This document shows positions 26,054-34,192 of a DNA stretch of 64,000 nucleotides, piece by piece. The notes beneath the pieces are model-generated. The model saw only the letters and a program-made list of their open reading frames with translations, was not told the origin of the DNA and searched no databases. The DNA lies in contig DATJHM010000231.1 in the NCBI GenBank assembly GCA_035493895.1, forward strand, positions 34,206 to 98,205, written 5' to 3'. Position 1 is the first letter of the stretch. Every line of letters starts with the position of its first letter. This DNA comes from DATJHM01 sp035493895. GTDB lineage: Bacteria; Chloroflexota; Ktedonobacteria; Ktedonobacterales; Ktedonobacteraceae. A program made the translations under genes and the position numbers.

Positions 26054-26274
26054 GGTTTTCTCCTCTTCATTCGCACTTAATCGTCGCTTCTGTTCTCAGT
26101 ATATCCTGAAAGGAGGACAGAATCGACCCTCGTTTTCCGGGTTCTACAAAGGAGAAAGTATTGAATGATATAATGAAAGAAGAAATAAGCAAGAAAAGCA
26201 ACCATCCATACAATCGTGTAAACTTTTCTACGCGGTGACTTGTGTAAGAGAAGATTGAAAGGCGGTCATACCGT

Positions 26275-28122
26275 ATGACGACAACACCAGTTGAGCTTAT
26301 TCCACGAGAGATTCTCTTTGGGAATCCAGAGAAAGCTGGACCTCGTATTTCACCAGACGGCAAGCGGCTGGCATATCTTGCGCCGGTCAACAACGTTCTC
26401 AACGTCTGGGTTGGCGAGATTGGACAGGACAACTATCGCCCGGTCACACAGGATAAAGAGCGAGGCGTGCGCTTCTATTTCTGGGCGGCCGACAATGCGC
26501 ACATCCTCTACATTCAAGATACGGGCGGCAACGAAAACTGGCGCTTATATGCCACCCATATCGAGAGTGGCGAGACGCGCGACCTCACCCCATTCGAAGA
26601 TGTGCAGGTGCAAATTCTCGATCATGATAAACACTTCCCGCATGAGCTCCTCATCGGCATGAACAGAGAAAATCCTCAGGTTCACGATGTCTATCACCTG
26701 GATCTGCGTACCGGTGAGCTGCTCCTCGTAGCCAAGAATCCGGGCAATATCGCAGGCTGGGTCACCGATACCCAGTTCAAAGTACGAGGTGCCGTAGCGG
26801 CGCTACCAGATGGCGGCAATGAGCTTTTTGTAAGAGAGAACGAGCAGAGTGAATGGAAAAAATTGCTCACCTGGGGGCCGGAAGATTCGTTGAGCAGTGG
26901 TCCGCTGAGCTTTAGCAAAGATGGCCGCTCCATCTACCTGCAAGACTCACGCGACTTCAATGCAGGACGCTTAGTGCGATTGGACCTGGCGACCAACGAT
27001 CTGAGCGTAATTGCGGAAGATCCGCAATACGACGTCAGCAACGCCATGATCCACCCCGACACCTACGAGATCCAGGCCGTCGCATTTACCCGTGACAGAA
27101 ACGACTGGCAGATCCTGGATGAGACCATTCAAGCAGACTTCGACCGCCTCCGCGATATCCATCCTGGCGACTTCTCCGTCACCAGCCGAGACGATGCCGA
27201 CGAGACCTGGATCATCGCCTTTATCGTCGACAATGGACCGGTGCCTTACTACGCCTATCACCGTAAAGAGCAGCGTGCGGAATTTCTCTTTAACAACCAG
27301 CCAAAACTGGAACAATACACGCTGGCAAACACAGAACCGGTCAGCTTTCAAGCCAGAGATGGTCTCACCGTGCATGCCTACCTGACCAGACCGGCAGGAG
27401 TACAGGCCAGCAAGCTGCCGCTCGTCTTAGACGTTCATGGAGGACCATGGGCAAGAGATAAATGGGGCTATAATCCAGAGGCACAATGGTTCGCCAATCG
27501 TGGCTACGCCTGCTTGCAGGTCAACTATCGCGGCTCGACAGGGTACGGCAAAACATTTCTGAATGCCGGAGACCGCGAATGGGGACGAAACATGCACAAT
27601 GACCTCGTCGATGCCGTCGAATGGGCCATCCAGCAAGGGATAGCAGATCCGCAGAAAGTGGCTATCTACGGGGGATCATATGGAGGCTATGCAGCCCTGG
27701 TCGGCGCAACCTTCACGCCCGATCTCTTCTGCTGCGCAGTCGACATCGTCGGACCGAGCAACCTGATCACCCTGATCAAAGCCTTCCCGCCCTACTGGTC
27801 GACCTTCCTGGCAAATTTTCACAAACGCGTCGGCAATCCTGACACCGAAGCAGAATTTTTGAAATCGCGTTCGCCCCTCTTCAAAGCGGACCAGATCAAA
27901 ATTCCGCTCCTGATCGCGCAGGGTGCCAACGATCCGCGCGTCAAGCAGGCAGAGTCAGAACAGATCGTCGCAGCTCTGAAAGAGAAAAACATCGATTACG
28001 AATACATGCTCTTCCCCGATGAAGGGCACGGCTTCGCCAAACCCCAGAATCGGCTCAAATTCTACGCCGCCGCCGAGCGCTTCCTGGCGCAACATCTGGG
28101 CGGACGCTACGAAAAAGCCTGA
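26275..28122 (+). CDS. S9-family prolyl oligopeptidase-type peptidase
   Basis: 615 residues. The first 370 or so form a beta-propeller with repeated WD-like strands (ISPDGKRLAYLAP, FSKDGRSIYLQDS). The C-terminal alpha/beta-hydrolase domain has the catalytic serine S468 in GGSYGGYAA, the acid D553 in GANDPRVKQAE and histidine H585 in EGHGFAKPQN. This fits acylaminoacyl- or dipeptidyl-peptidases. There is no signal peptide, so it is probably cytoplasmic peptide turnover. Single gene, followed by two hairpins (28132-28184) and a long repeat region. Confidence 0.92.
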   Translation: MTTTPVELIPREILFGNPEKAGPRISPDGKRLAYLAPVNNVLNVWVGEIGQDNYRPVTQDKERGVRFYFWAADNAHILYIQDTGGNENWRLYATHIESGETRDLTPFEDVQVQILDHDKHFPHELLIGMNRENPQVHDVYHLDLRTGELLLVAKNPGNIAGWVTDTQFKVRGAVAALPDGGNELFVRENEQSEWKKLLTWGPEDSLSSGPLSFSKDGRSIYLQDSRDFNAGRLVRLDLATNDLSVIAEDPQYDVSNAMIHPDTYEIQAVAFTRDRNDWQILDETIQADFDRLRDIHPGDFSVTSRDDADETWIIAFIVDNGPVPYYAYHRKEQRAEFLFNNQPKLEQYTLANTEPVSFQARDGLTVHAYLTRPAGVQASKLPLVLDVHGGPWARDKWGYNPEAQWFANRGYACLQVNYRGSTGYGKTFLNAGDREWGRNMHNDLVDAVEWAIQQGIADPQKVAIYGGSYGGYAALVGATFTPDLFCCAVDIVGPSNLITLIKAFPPYWSTFLANFHKRVGNPDTEAEFLKSRSPLFKADQIKIPLLIAQGANDPRVKQAESEQIVAALKEKNIDYEYMLFPDEGHGFAKPQNRLKFYAAAERFLAQHLGGRYEKA

Positions 28123-28131
28123 AACCTGATT

Positions 28132-28184
28132 GCTACGGTGGATCACACCACCGTAGCATAGGGGACATTGGAATATGTCCCCTA
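28132..28184 (+). terminator. Two consecutive 10-bp hairpins after the S9 peptidase
   Basis: GCTACGGTGG (28132-28141) pairs with 28148-28157, and TAGGGGACAT (28159-28168) pairs with 28175-28184, both perfect with 6-base loops. Neither is followed by a T run, so termination may be weak or factor-dependent. Confidence 0.45.
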
Positions 28185-28189
28185 AATAC

Positions 28190-28590
28190 GTCTGTACCTG
28201 ATGCCCATCGCCCCCACCCTTGTAGAGTCGCCGCTTGTCTGCAATGTCACGTAGAGAAGGGGAATCTCCGATCAATTTCGTCGCACCCGTTGGCACCGCT
28301 CCCCAGGCTAGGCCCGCGGGCAGGGATAAACCGCTGCCCCTACCTCTGCGTTTCTACGAGGGTTGGGGCCACATGCCCCCCATGCCAAAGGCGATGTGAT
28401 TCCGATACACACCACCGGGAGGGGTCGGGGTAGTCTCGGACCGGCAGGCCCCCCGGCCATTTCGAATAGCCTATCCTTTCTTAGGTTGATGCGTATTCGT
28501 CCCTACTGAGAAACGATGCAACGAAGGTGGTCAGAGCACGACGGAATTGATCGGAGAATCTCCTTCTTTCCGTGATATTGGGGACATATT
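28190..28590 (+). repeat. Composite intergenic repeat, copy B
   Basis: Includes the GTAGAGTCGCCGCTTGTCTG arm at 28222, a 39-bp module in minus orientation (28242-28280), the 48-bp block (28315-28362), TTGATGCGTATT (28486-28497) and a plus-strand 39-bp module (28542-28580; 33 of 39 identical to 15469-15507). No gene is supported. Confidence 0.7.
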
Positions 28591-28597
28591 CTTCCTC

Positions 28598-29389
28598 TCA
28601 AGACAAAGACGACAGATACACTGGCAGATCCGCGATCGACGGTAAAATCACCTCGGGATGGATGCGACTCAGCAGGGGAGAATCGGCGGAATGCTTGCCC
28701 GTGCTCACAAAACCGCCGCGCAATCCCGCCTGCTGCGCCCCCTGCACATCATTTTCGAGATCATCCCCAATCATCAGCACCTCCCCAGGTGGAAGATCAA
28801 GCAGGCGTAGTGCCTGCTGAAAAAAGGCCGCATTCGGTTTACCCAGGACCGTCGCCTGTTTGCCAGAAGCCAGTTCGAGCGCACGGACAAAGGGGCCGCT
28901 ATCGAGCTGAAGGCCAGCGCTGGTGCGCCAGTAGAGATTGGTATGCATCGCCAGAAGTACCGCCCCATCCATCAGCAGGCGGAAGGCATGGTTCATCGCC
29001 TCGTAGCTCAAAAGCTCTTCAGCACCGCCAATCACCACCACATCAGCGGCCCCTGCCTCCACCAGATGCAGACCGGAGAAATCCTCAGCCGTATCCCCTT
29101 TCGTGAGCACCCAGCAGCGTTTTTCCGGGAAATATTGACGGATATAATTTGCCGTCGCCACAGGAGCGGTGAGCACCTGCTCCGCAGAAACGGGCAAATC
29201 GAGCTGCTGGAGGCGATGAGTGAGCGTCGCGCGGGTCATTGTCGTCGTATTGGTGACAAAGCAGAAGGGATAGCCATGCGCAGTAAGCCAGCGTAGTGTT
29301 GCATCAGCACCAGGCACAGGGAGCATACTGACATGAAGAACGCCATCAACATCAAGAAGCAGACCAGCAGGCCGAGAAAGGGACACCAT
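28598..29389 (-). CDS. HAD-superfamily IIA (NagD-like) hydrolase
   Basis: About 263 residues. Motif I is LLLDVDGVLHVSMLPVPGA, with the NagD-type pattern of threonines in CFVTNTTTMTR, lysine in VLGKPNAAFFQQAL and acidic motif EVLMIGDDLENDVQGAQQ. Likely a phosphatase of sugar phosphates or nucleotides (NagD or 4-nitrophenylphosphatase type). ATG 29389 is chosen because GGAGG lies 7 bases upstream; an upstream in-frame start at 29434 is less likely. Stand-alone gene; its 3' end abuts the repeat region. Confidence 0.88.
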   Translation of the reverse strand: MVSLSRPAGLLLDVDGVLHVSMLPVPGADATLRWLTAHGYPFCFVTNTTTMTRATLTHRLQQLDLPVSAEQVLTAPVATANYIRQYFPEKRCWVLTKGDTAEDFSGLHLVEAGAADVVVIGGAEELLSYEAMNHAFRLLMDGAVLLAMHTNLYWRTSAGLQLDSGPFVRALELASGKQATVLGKPNAAFFQQALRLLDLPPGEVLMIGDDLENDVQGAQQAGLRGGFVSTGKHSADSPLLSRIHPEVILPSIADLPVYLSSLS

Positions 29390-29712
29390 CGCTACACCTC
29401 CTCTTTTGGAATTGCGAGAAAAATAGCTAAACATTACCGCCTACTCATACGTATAAAAAGAGAAACAAGACCAGTAAAGGACATTCTCTGCGCCGTACTG
29501 AGAAGCAGAAACGCACAGATACACACAAATGAGCAGAAAAAACAACAAAGCATTAGGACTCCATAACCATAATGTAAGTATTTTGTCACCTGTTCCGTTT
29601 TTATATCAAGGGATAGCTCACCCACAGGAAGCGATCAGCAGTGATCAGCAGCAAGCAACCGATAAAGGAAGCAGAAAGAGAGGAAAAGCAAGAGAGACCC
29701 GGCCATGTATTG
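29390..29712. other. Intergenic region, no gene seen
   Basis: Lies between the divergent HAD and kinase genes. A-rich, with short repeats such as GATCAGCAGTGATCAGCAGCA near 29635. No reading frame has a convincing ribosome binding site. Confidence 0.4.
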
Positions 29713-29741
29713 ATGACACACATAAATGGATAGTGTATAAT
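29713..29741 (+). promoter_or_regulatory. Promoter of the Ser/Thr kinase-FHA gene
   Basis: ATGACA (29713-29718), 17-base spacer, consensus TATAAT (29736-29741). Transcription should start near 29748, about 37 bases before the ATG. Confidence 0.7.
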
Positions 29742-29784
29742 GTAGCCGCAACCAGTAGCCTTACCAGACGAGGAGTGCACAACC

Positions 29785-31002
29785 ATGAACAGCGACATGC
29801 TTGGTCTTGTCATCAAAGGTCGCTATAAACTCATTGATGAACGAGGAAGAGGCAGTTTCGCTACGGTCTATGTGGCACGCGATCTAGAAGACAACCGTAT
29901 TTTCGCTGTGAAGGTCATGCATATGGAGCTCTCCAATGACGGCGAACTGCTAGCTCGTTTCCAGCGAGAGGCACGCATCCTTCAAGAACTCAGTGATCCC
30001 CATATCGTACGTATTTTTGAATACGATAGTGATAACAGCATGCACTATATTGTGATGGACTATATTGATGGCCAAAACTTGAAATATTACATGCTCAAAG
30101 AGGGTCAGATGGACCCGATGCGTGCAATCAACTATACGCGACAAATTGCCGAAGGGCTAGAGGCCGCATACAAAAAAAGCGTTGTGCATCGCGACATCAA
30201 GCCGCAAAACATCTTAATCAATACCAAAGACATGGTAAAGATCACAGATTTTGGATTAGCGAGAGGTCGTGATACCGTTACATTGACACAAACTGACGTC
30301 TTTATGGGTACAGCCTACTACATCGCGCCCGAACAGGCCGAGAGTGGGCGTTCAGCCGACACCCGTTCTGATCTCTACTCTGTCGCTATCGTCCTGTTTG
30401 AAATGTTGACCGGGGAACCGCCATATCGAGGGGAAACCGCAGTCGACATCGTCATCAAACACATGAATGAAAAGGTGCCATCAATCTGCCGCTTGCGGCC
30501 TGGTCTGCCCAACGAGATGAACAATTTCATGCAGCGGGCTCTGGCGAAGGATCCAGCAGAGCGATATGCAACGCCAAGAGAATTTATCAACGCCCTTGAG
30601 CAGTTGCAAGATCGTCTCCGAGACATGCCACTCATTGAGCGAGTCGGCAAAGGAGGAGACAACGGACCACGATCACTGATACCGCCATCGCCACCAAAAG
30701 AGGCGCGGCTGATAGTTCTCTCCAATGGACAACCTATTCCATTGCGAGGGGATCTGATGGTCGTCGGTCGACAGGACCCCACTCTGGGTATATTCCCGGA
30801 GATCAACCTGTCGGACAAAACGGTTGGCAGACGACATGCGTACCTGCGTCACCAGCAAGGCACGTATACGGTCGAAGATCTCAATGCATTAAATAAGACT
30901 CGCTTGAACGGAGTTACCTTGACACCACATGAGGAACGTGCCCTCAAAGACGGAGATCTTCTTCGTTTCGGCAGCGTTGAGGTACGTTTCGAATTGCGAT
31001 AG
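29785..31002 (+). CDS. Ser/Thr protein kinase with C-terminal FHA domain
   Basis: 405 residues, cytoplasmic. Kinase domain about 12-275: glycine loop DERGRGSFATVY, lysine in FAVKVM, catalytic loop VVHRDIKPQN, DFG in KITDFGLARG, and APEQ in YIAPEQAES, all intact, so an active kinase is expected. A Pro-rich linker precedes a C-terminal FHA domain (VVGRQDPTLGIFPEIN, then KTVGRRHAYLR and LNKTRLNG) that binds phosphothreonine. Having both in one protein suggests trans-recognition or autoregulation. AGGAG lies 9 bases before the ATG. First of three same-strand signalling genes; gaps of about 200 bases contain hairpins. Confidence 0.9.
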   Translation: MNSDMLGLVIKGRYKLIDERGRGSFATVYVARDLEDNRIFAVKVMHMELSNDGELLARFQREARILQELSDPHIVRIFEYDSDNSMHYIVMDYIDGQNLKYYMLKEGQMDPMRAINYTRQIAEGLEAAYKKSVVHRDIKPQNILINTKDMVKITDFGLARGRDTVTLTQTDVFMGTAYYIAPEQAESGRSADTRSDLYSVAIVLFEMLTGEPPYRGETAVDIVIKHMNEKVPSICRLRPGLPNEMNNFMQRALAKDPAERYATPREFINALEQLQDRLRDMPLIERVGKGGDNGPRSLIPPSPPKEARLIVLSNGQPIPLRGDLMVVGRQDPTLGIFPEINLSDKTVGRRHAYLRHQQGTYTVEDLNALNKTRLNGVTLTPHEERALKDGDLLRFGSVEVRFELR

Positions 31003-31214
31003 GGTGATACGCTGACACAAAGGCGCACGGTAGGGTAGGGGTACTTTGAAAAACGTACCCGATACATATCGGGTGGCCGCAGCCTCAGAGCTATGGATCG
31101 CTATGTGACTCGCGCAGCCCGTCTCACGACGCAGTTGCATTGCATAGCACACAGTTGGACTGTGAGATAGCAGGAGATGCGAGACCGCCCCTACGATCAG
31201 AGGGGTGAACAATT

Positions 31215-32240
31215 ATGACAGAGCCATTATCAACCGTACTTGCCGTTATGGTAAGTCCATGGATAATGATCGGAGCCGTCATTATCCTGGCAATTCTACT
31301 TGCCGTTGTCTCCGTTTTTCTTTTCCGTGGGGGAAAGAAAAAAGGACCCAAAGGCGCACCTGGGAGCGGGAGCGGCTGGCAGGGGCAACAGCAACCCGGC
31401 CAGCAGCCCGGCGGCTGGGGCCAGCAGCCAGATCCTCAGGCCGGTTGGGGGCAACAACAACCCGGTCAGCAGCCCGGTGGCTGGGGCCAGCCTCAACAGC
31501 CAGATCCTCAGGCCGGTTGGGGGCAACAGCAACCCGGTCAGCAGCCCGGTTGGGGCCAACAACAGCCCGGTCAGCAACCCGGTCAGCAGCCTGGTTGGGG
31601 TCAGCCGCAACAGCCAGATCCTCAGGCCGGTTGGGGTCAGCCGCAACAGCCTCAAGCTGATCCCTGGGGACAGCAAAACGCCGCTCAGGGCTGGGGTCAA
31701 CAGCAAGGAGGAGCTCCACAGGGGAACTATCCGGGAGCCTCAAATCAGGGCTGGGGTCAACAGCAGCCACAGCAAGCAGACCCCTGGGGTCAACAGCAGC
31801 CACAACAATACCAGCAGGGTGCACCCGCAGCGCAAGGTTGGCAGCAAAATAACCAGTGGGGAGGGCAGCAAGATCCTACCGTCTTTGGAGGTGCAGAAGC
31901 CGATAAGACCGTATTGCGTGCCCCTGGTCCAATGACAGGAATGGGACTGGTCCGTGTTGAAGAAGGAAAAGAACCTGGACGTATCTATGAAATACGCAAA
32001 GAAGCGCTCAGCATAGGGCGAAGCAGGGAGAGTGATATTTTCCTGGAAGATCTGGCGGTCTCGCGCCTGCATGCAACCATCCTTAATTTAGGGAATGGGA
32101 ACTATGCATTGAAAGACGAGGGGAGTGCGAATGGTACCAAAGTCAATGGGCAGCTCGTCAACAAATACCAGACGTACCCATTGCAAGAGGGAGATCGCGT
32201 CCAGCTTGGTCAAACCGTCCTGGTATTCGCCAGAAGTTAG
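31215..32240 (+). CDS. Membrane FHA protein with Gly/Pro/Gln/Trp repeat region
   Basis: 341 residues. An N-terminal membrane helix (about 15-37, WIMIGAVIILAILLAVVSV) is followed by a basic patch and a long repeat region (about 50-215) of units such as GWGQQQPGQQPG and PQQPDPQAGWG, probably disordered. The FHA domain occupies the C-terminal 100 residues: IYEIRKEALSIGRSRESDI, RLHATI, DEGSANGTKVNG. It may present a phosphothreonine reader to the membrane, working with the kinases on either side. Ribosome binding site GAGGGG lies 9 bases upstream. The repeat DNA is repetitive too, so copy number may vary. Confidence 0.85.
   Translation: MTEPLSTVLAVMVSPWIMIGAVIILAILLAVVSVFLFRGGKKKGPKGAPGSGSGWQGQQQPGQQPGGWGQQPDPQAGWGQQQPGQQPGGWGQPQQPDPQAGWGQQQPGQQPGWGQQQPGQQPGQQPGWGQPQQPDPQAGWGQPQQPQADPWGQQNAAQGWGQQQGGAPQGNYPGASNQGWGQQQPQQADPWGQQQPQQYQQGAPAAQGWQQNNQWGGQQDPTVFGGAEADKTVLRAPGPMTGMGLVRVEEGKEPGRIYEIRKEALSIGRSRESDIFLEDLAVSRLHATILNLGNGNYALKDEGSANGTKVNGQLVNKYQTYPLQEGDRVQLGQTVLVFARS
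31378..31830 (+). repeat. Coding tandem repeat (Gly/Pro/Gln/Trp units)
   Basis: Imperfect in-frame repeats based on CAGCAGCCCGGT and CCTCAGGCCGGTTGGGG, forming the disordered region of the membrane FHA protein. The DNA units are nearly identical, a substrate for slippage or recombination. Confidence 0.7.
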
Positions 32241-32264
32241 GAACAGCCAGCGTAATCTGGCAAG

Positions 32265-32291
32265 CGGGAGCGTAGAAATAGTACGCTCCCG
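32265..32291 (+). terminator. Hairpin after the membrane FHA gene
   Basis: CGGGAGCGTA (32265-32274) pairs perfectly with 32282-32291 around a 7-base loop. It has no T run, so termination is uncertain. Confidence 0.4.
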
Positions 32292-32436
32292 GCTGAAATA
32301 TATCCTGCATGGTGTATAACAACAAGCAAAGAGGTCCACACCGGCTAGAGAGGATTTGTGCCACAACAATGGCATAACACATGCGTTGCAAGGAATGCAG
32401 CAAAAATGCGCATAGCGTGCCAGTGGCCGAAAAAAC

Positions 32437-33540
32437 ATGCAACAAGATGAGCTGATAGGAACAGCCCTCGGCAACTACCGTATTCTGGGACCGCTTGGCC
32501 AGGGAGGCATGGCACGAGTCTATAAAGCCTATCAGGAGAACCTTGAGCGAGAAGTAGCCATCAAAGTTCTTCCGCCCTGGTACGCAGCAGACCGGAATTT
32601 TGTCGAGCGCTTCAATCTGGAGGCTCGACTCGTCGCGCGCCTCTCGCATCCCAATATCGTCACGGTGCACGACGCAAGTGAGCAAAATGGGCATCTGTAC
32701 ATCGTCATGCAAATGATCGACGGGGGAACGCTCAAGCAACGGATAGACAAGCTGCATCTCCAGGGTCAGGCCATGGAGAGTAGCGAGGCCGTACGCATCT
32801 TCAATCAACTGGCAGACGCCCTCACCTATGCCCACGACCAGGGTATTATCCATCGAGACATCAAGCCAGTCAACGTCCTGATGGATCGAGCGGGGCGACC
32901 CATCCTCTCAGATTTCGGCATTGCCAAAGTGCTCGCCAGCACACAAATGAACCTGACGCATCCGGGAGCGGGCGTAGGCACACCAGAATACATGTCGCCC
33001 GAACAATGCCAGGGCGGTCCCATTGATAATAGAGCAGATATCTATGCTCTTGGCATCATGCTCTTCGAGGCAATGACCGGAAGAACGCCATTTCGTGGAG
33101 ACAACTATCCGGCCCTGGCTCACAGCCACATCTACGAGCCGCCGCCTCCGCCACACACCATCAATCCCAACATTCCTCCCGCTATTGAACATATTATCCT
33201 GACCGCACTCATGAAAAATCCCAAGCAGCGTTACCAGCGCGCCAGCGACATGGCTGAAGCCTTGCAAAGGGCCCTGCGTATGAACCCGCCCGTCCCTGGC
33301 TATCGCATGCCAGCCGGGGAGAGAGTCATCGCCGCCCCCTCGCCAGGGAACATCCCATCAGTCATTACGCCCCCTCCGTCAAATTTCGCATGCCGCAACT
33401 GCCATCACATCAACAAAGCACAGGACCGCTTCTGCACACGTTGCGGGACATCCATGAATCAGTGCAGAATATGCGGAGAAAATAATCCTGTGAGTAATCG
33501 CTATTGTCGAAAATGCGGAAATCGGCTGGGAAATGCCTGA
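32437..33540 (+). CDS. Ser/Thr protein kinase with C-terminal zinc ribbons
   Basis: 367 residues, no membrane segment. Kinase domain about 10-280: PLGQGGMARVYKA, AIKVLPP, HRDIKPVNVL, LSDFGIAKV and SPEQCQGGP, all catalytic residues intact. A Pro-rich linker leads to two or three CxxC pairs (CRNC, CTRC, CRIC, CRKC) between 322 and 362, a double zinc ribbon of the kind found at the ends of kinases in Chloroflexota. Third gene of the signalling block and close to an FHA protein, so the FHA is a plausible substrate or reader. Translation start is not marked by a strong site. Confidence 0.88.
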   Translation: MQQDELIGTALGNYRILGPLGQGGMARVYKAYQENLEREVAIKVLPPWYAADRNFVERFNLEARLVARLSHPNIVTVHDASEQNGHLYIVMQMIDGGTLKQRIDKLHLQGQAMESSEAVRIFNQLADALTYAHDQGIIHRDIKPVNVLMDRAGRPILSDFGIAKVLASTQMNLTHPGAGVGTPEYMSPEQCQGGPIDNRADIYALGIMLFEAMTGRTPFRGDNYPALAHSHIYEPPPPPHTINPNIPPAIEHIILTALMKNPKQRYQRASDMAEALQRALRMNPPVPGYRMPAGERVIAAPSPGNIPSVITPPPSNFACRNCHHINKAQDRFCTRCGTSMNQCRICGENNPVSNRYCRKCGNRLGNA

Positions 33541-33653
33541 AATAACGCGAAGCAAATAGAAGCCCACCTTGATGACCGACAAAAAGTCAGAGCAAAAGGG
33601 CCTGGCATACGACTCGCGAAACCGCCCATTGAAAAAATAGAGCAAATCGTAAA

Positions 33654-34130
33654 CTAGTAGACAAACTCATCGGATTGGGCAGCATGGAGTCGTTCAAGCG
33701 TTTTGCGTTGCTCATCAAGGCGTTTATGTTGCAACATCAGGCGCTGCTCCGTGCTCATAGCGAGAAGCACGCGCACACGTTCGACAATCTTACTCGGCTG
33801 CGTAGGTTTGGTAATATACTCGATCGCACCCTGCTCAAAACCATTCATCTGATGCTTCAAATTTACCAGAGCACTCAGCACCAGCACAGGAATAGTGGGA
33901 GAAAACGACTGTGCATGCAACCACTCCAGCACATCCCAGCCAGAAACAGGACGCATCATCAGATCAAGCACAATTAAATCAGGCAAAAATTCCGGGATAA
34001 TGCGAATAGCATCCTGTCCCCCCCAGGCCCCACAGACCTCGAAGCCACTATGCTCCAGAAAAAAACACAGCACCTGCTGAATTGCGCGCTCGTCCTCGAC
34101 CACAAGGATGCGCTTTCGAGTTTCATACAT
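33654..34130 (-). CDS. Response regulator, receiver domain only
   Basis: 158 residues with a single receiver domain: acidic pocket VVEDERAIQQV, phosphoacceptor aspartate in DLIVLDLMMRPVSGWD, Ser/Thr in VLVLSAL and lysine in ITKPTQ. The C-terminal tail (LMLQHKRLDEQRKTLERL) is a predicted coil with no DNA-binding domain, so output is by protein contact. ATG 34130 is chosen with GAGGTG upstream; longer in-frame starts lack one. It follows the histidine kinase by 62 bases on the same strand and is probably its partner. Confidence 0.88.
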   Translation of the reverse strand: MYETRKRILVVEDERAIQQVLCFFLEHSGFEVCGAWGGQDAIRIIPEFLPDLIVLDLMMRPVSGWDVLEWLHAQSFSPTIPVLVLSALVNLKHQMNGFEQGAIEYITKPTQPSKIVERVRVLLAMSTEQRLMLQHKRLDEQRKTLERLHAAQSDEFVY

Positions 34131-34192
34131 AGAAATCACCTCTCTACCACTCACAAAGCATACCCGATTGCACCATGAGGTATGCGCCACAT

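Noticed and set aside
31378..31830. Regular repeats considered as a CRISPR or satellite array
   Set aside because: They are in-frame coding repeats of the FHA protein with no unique spacers.
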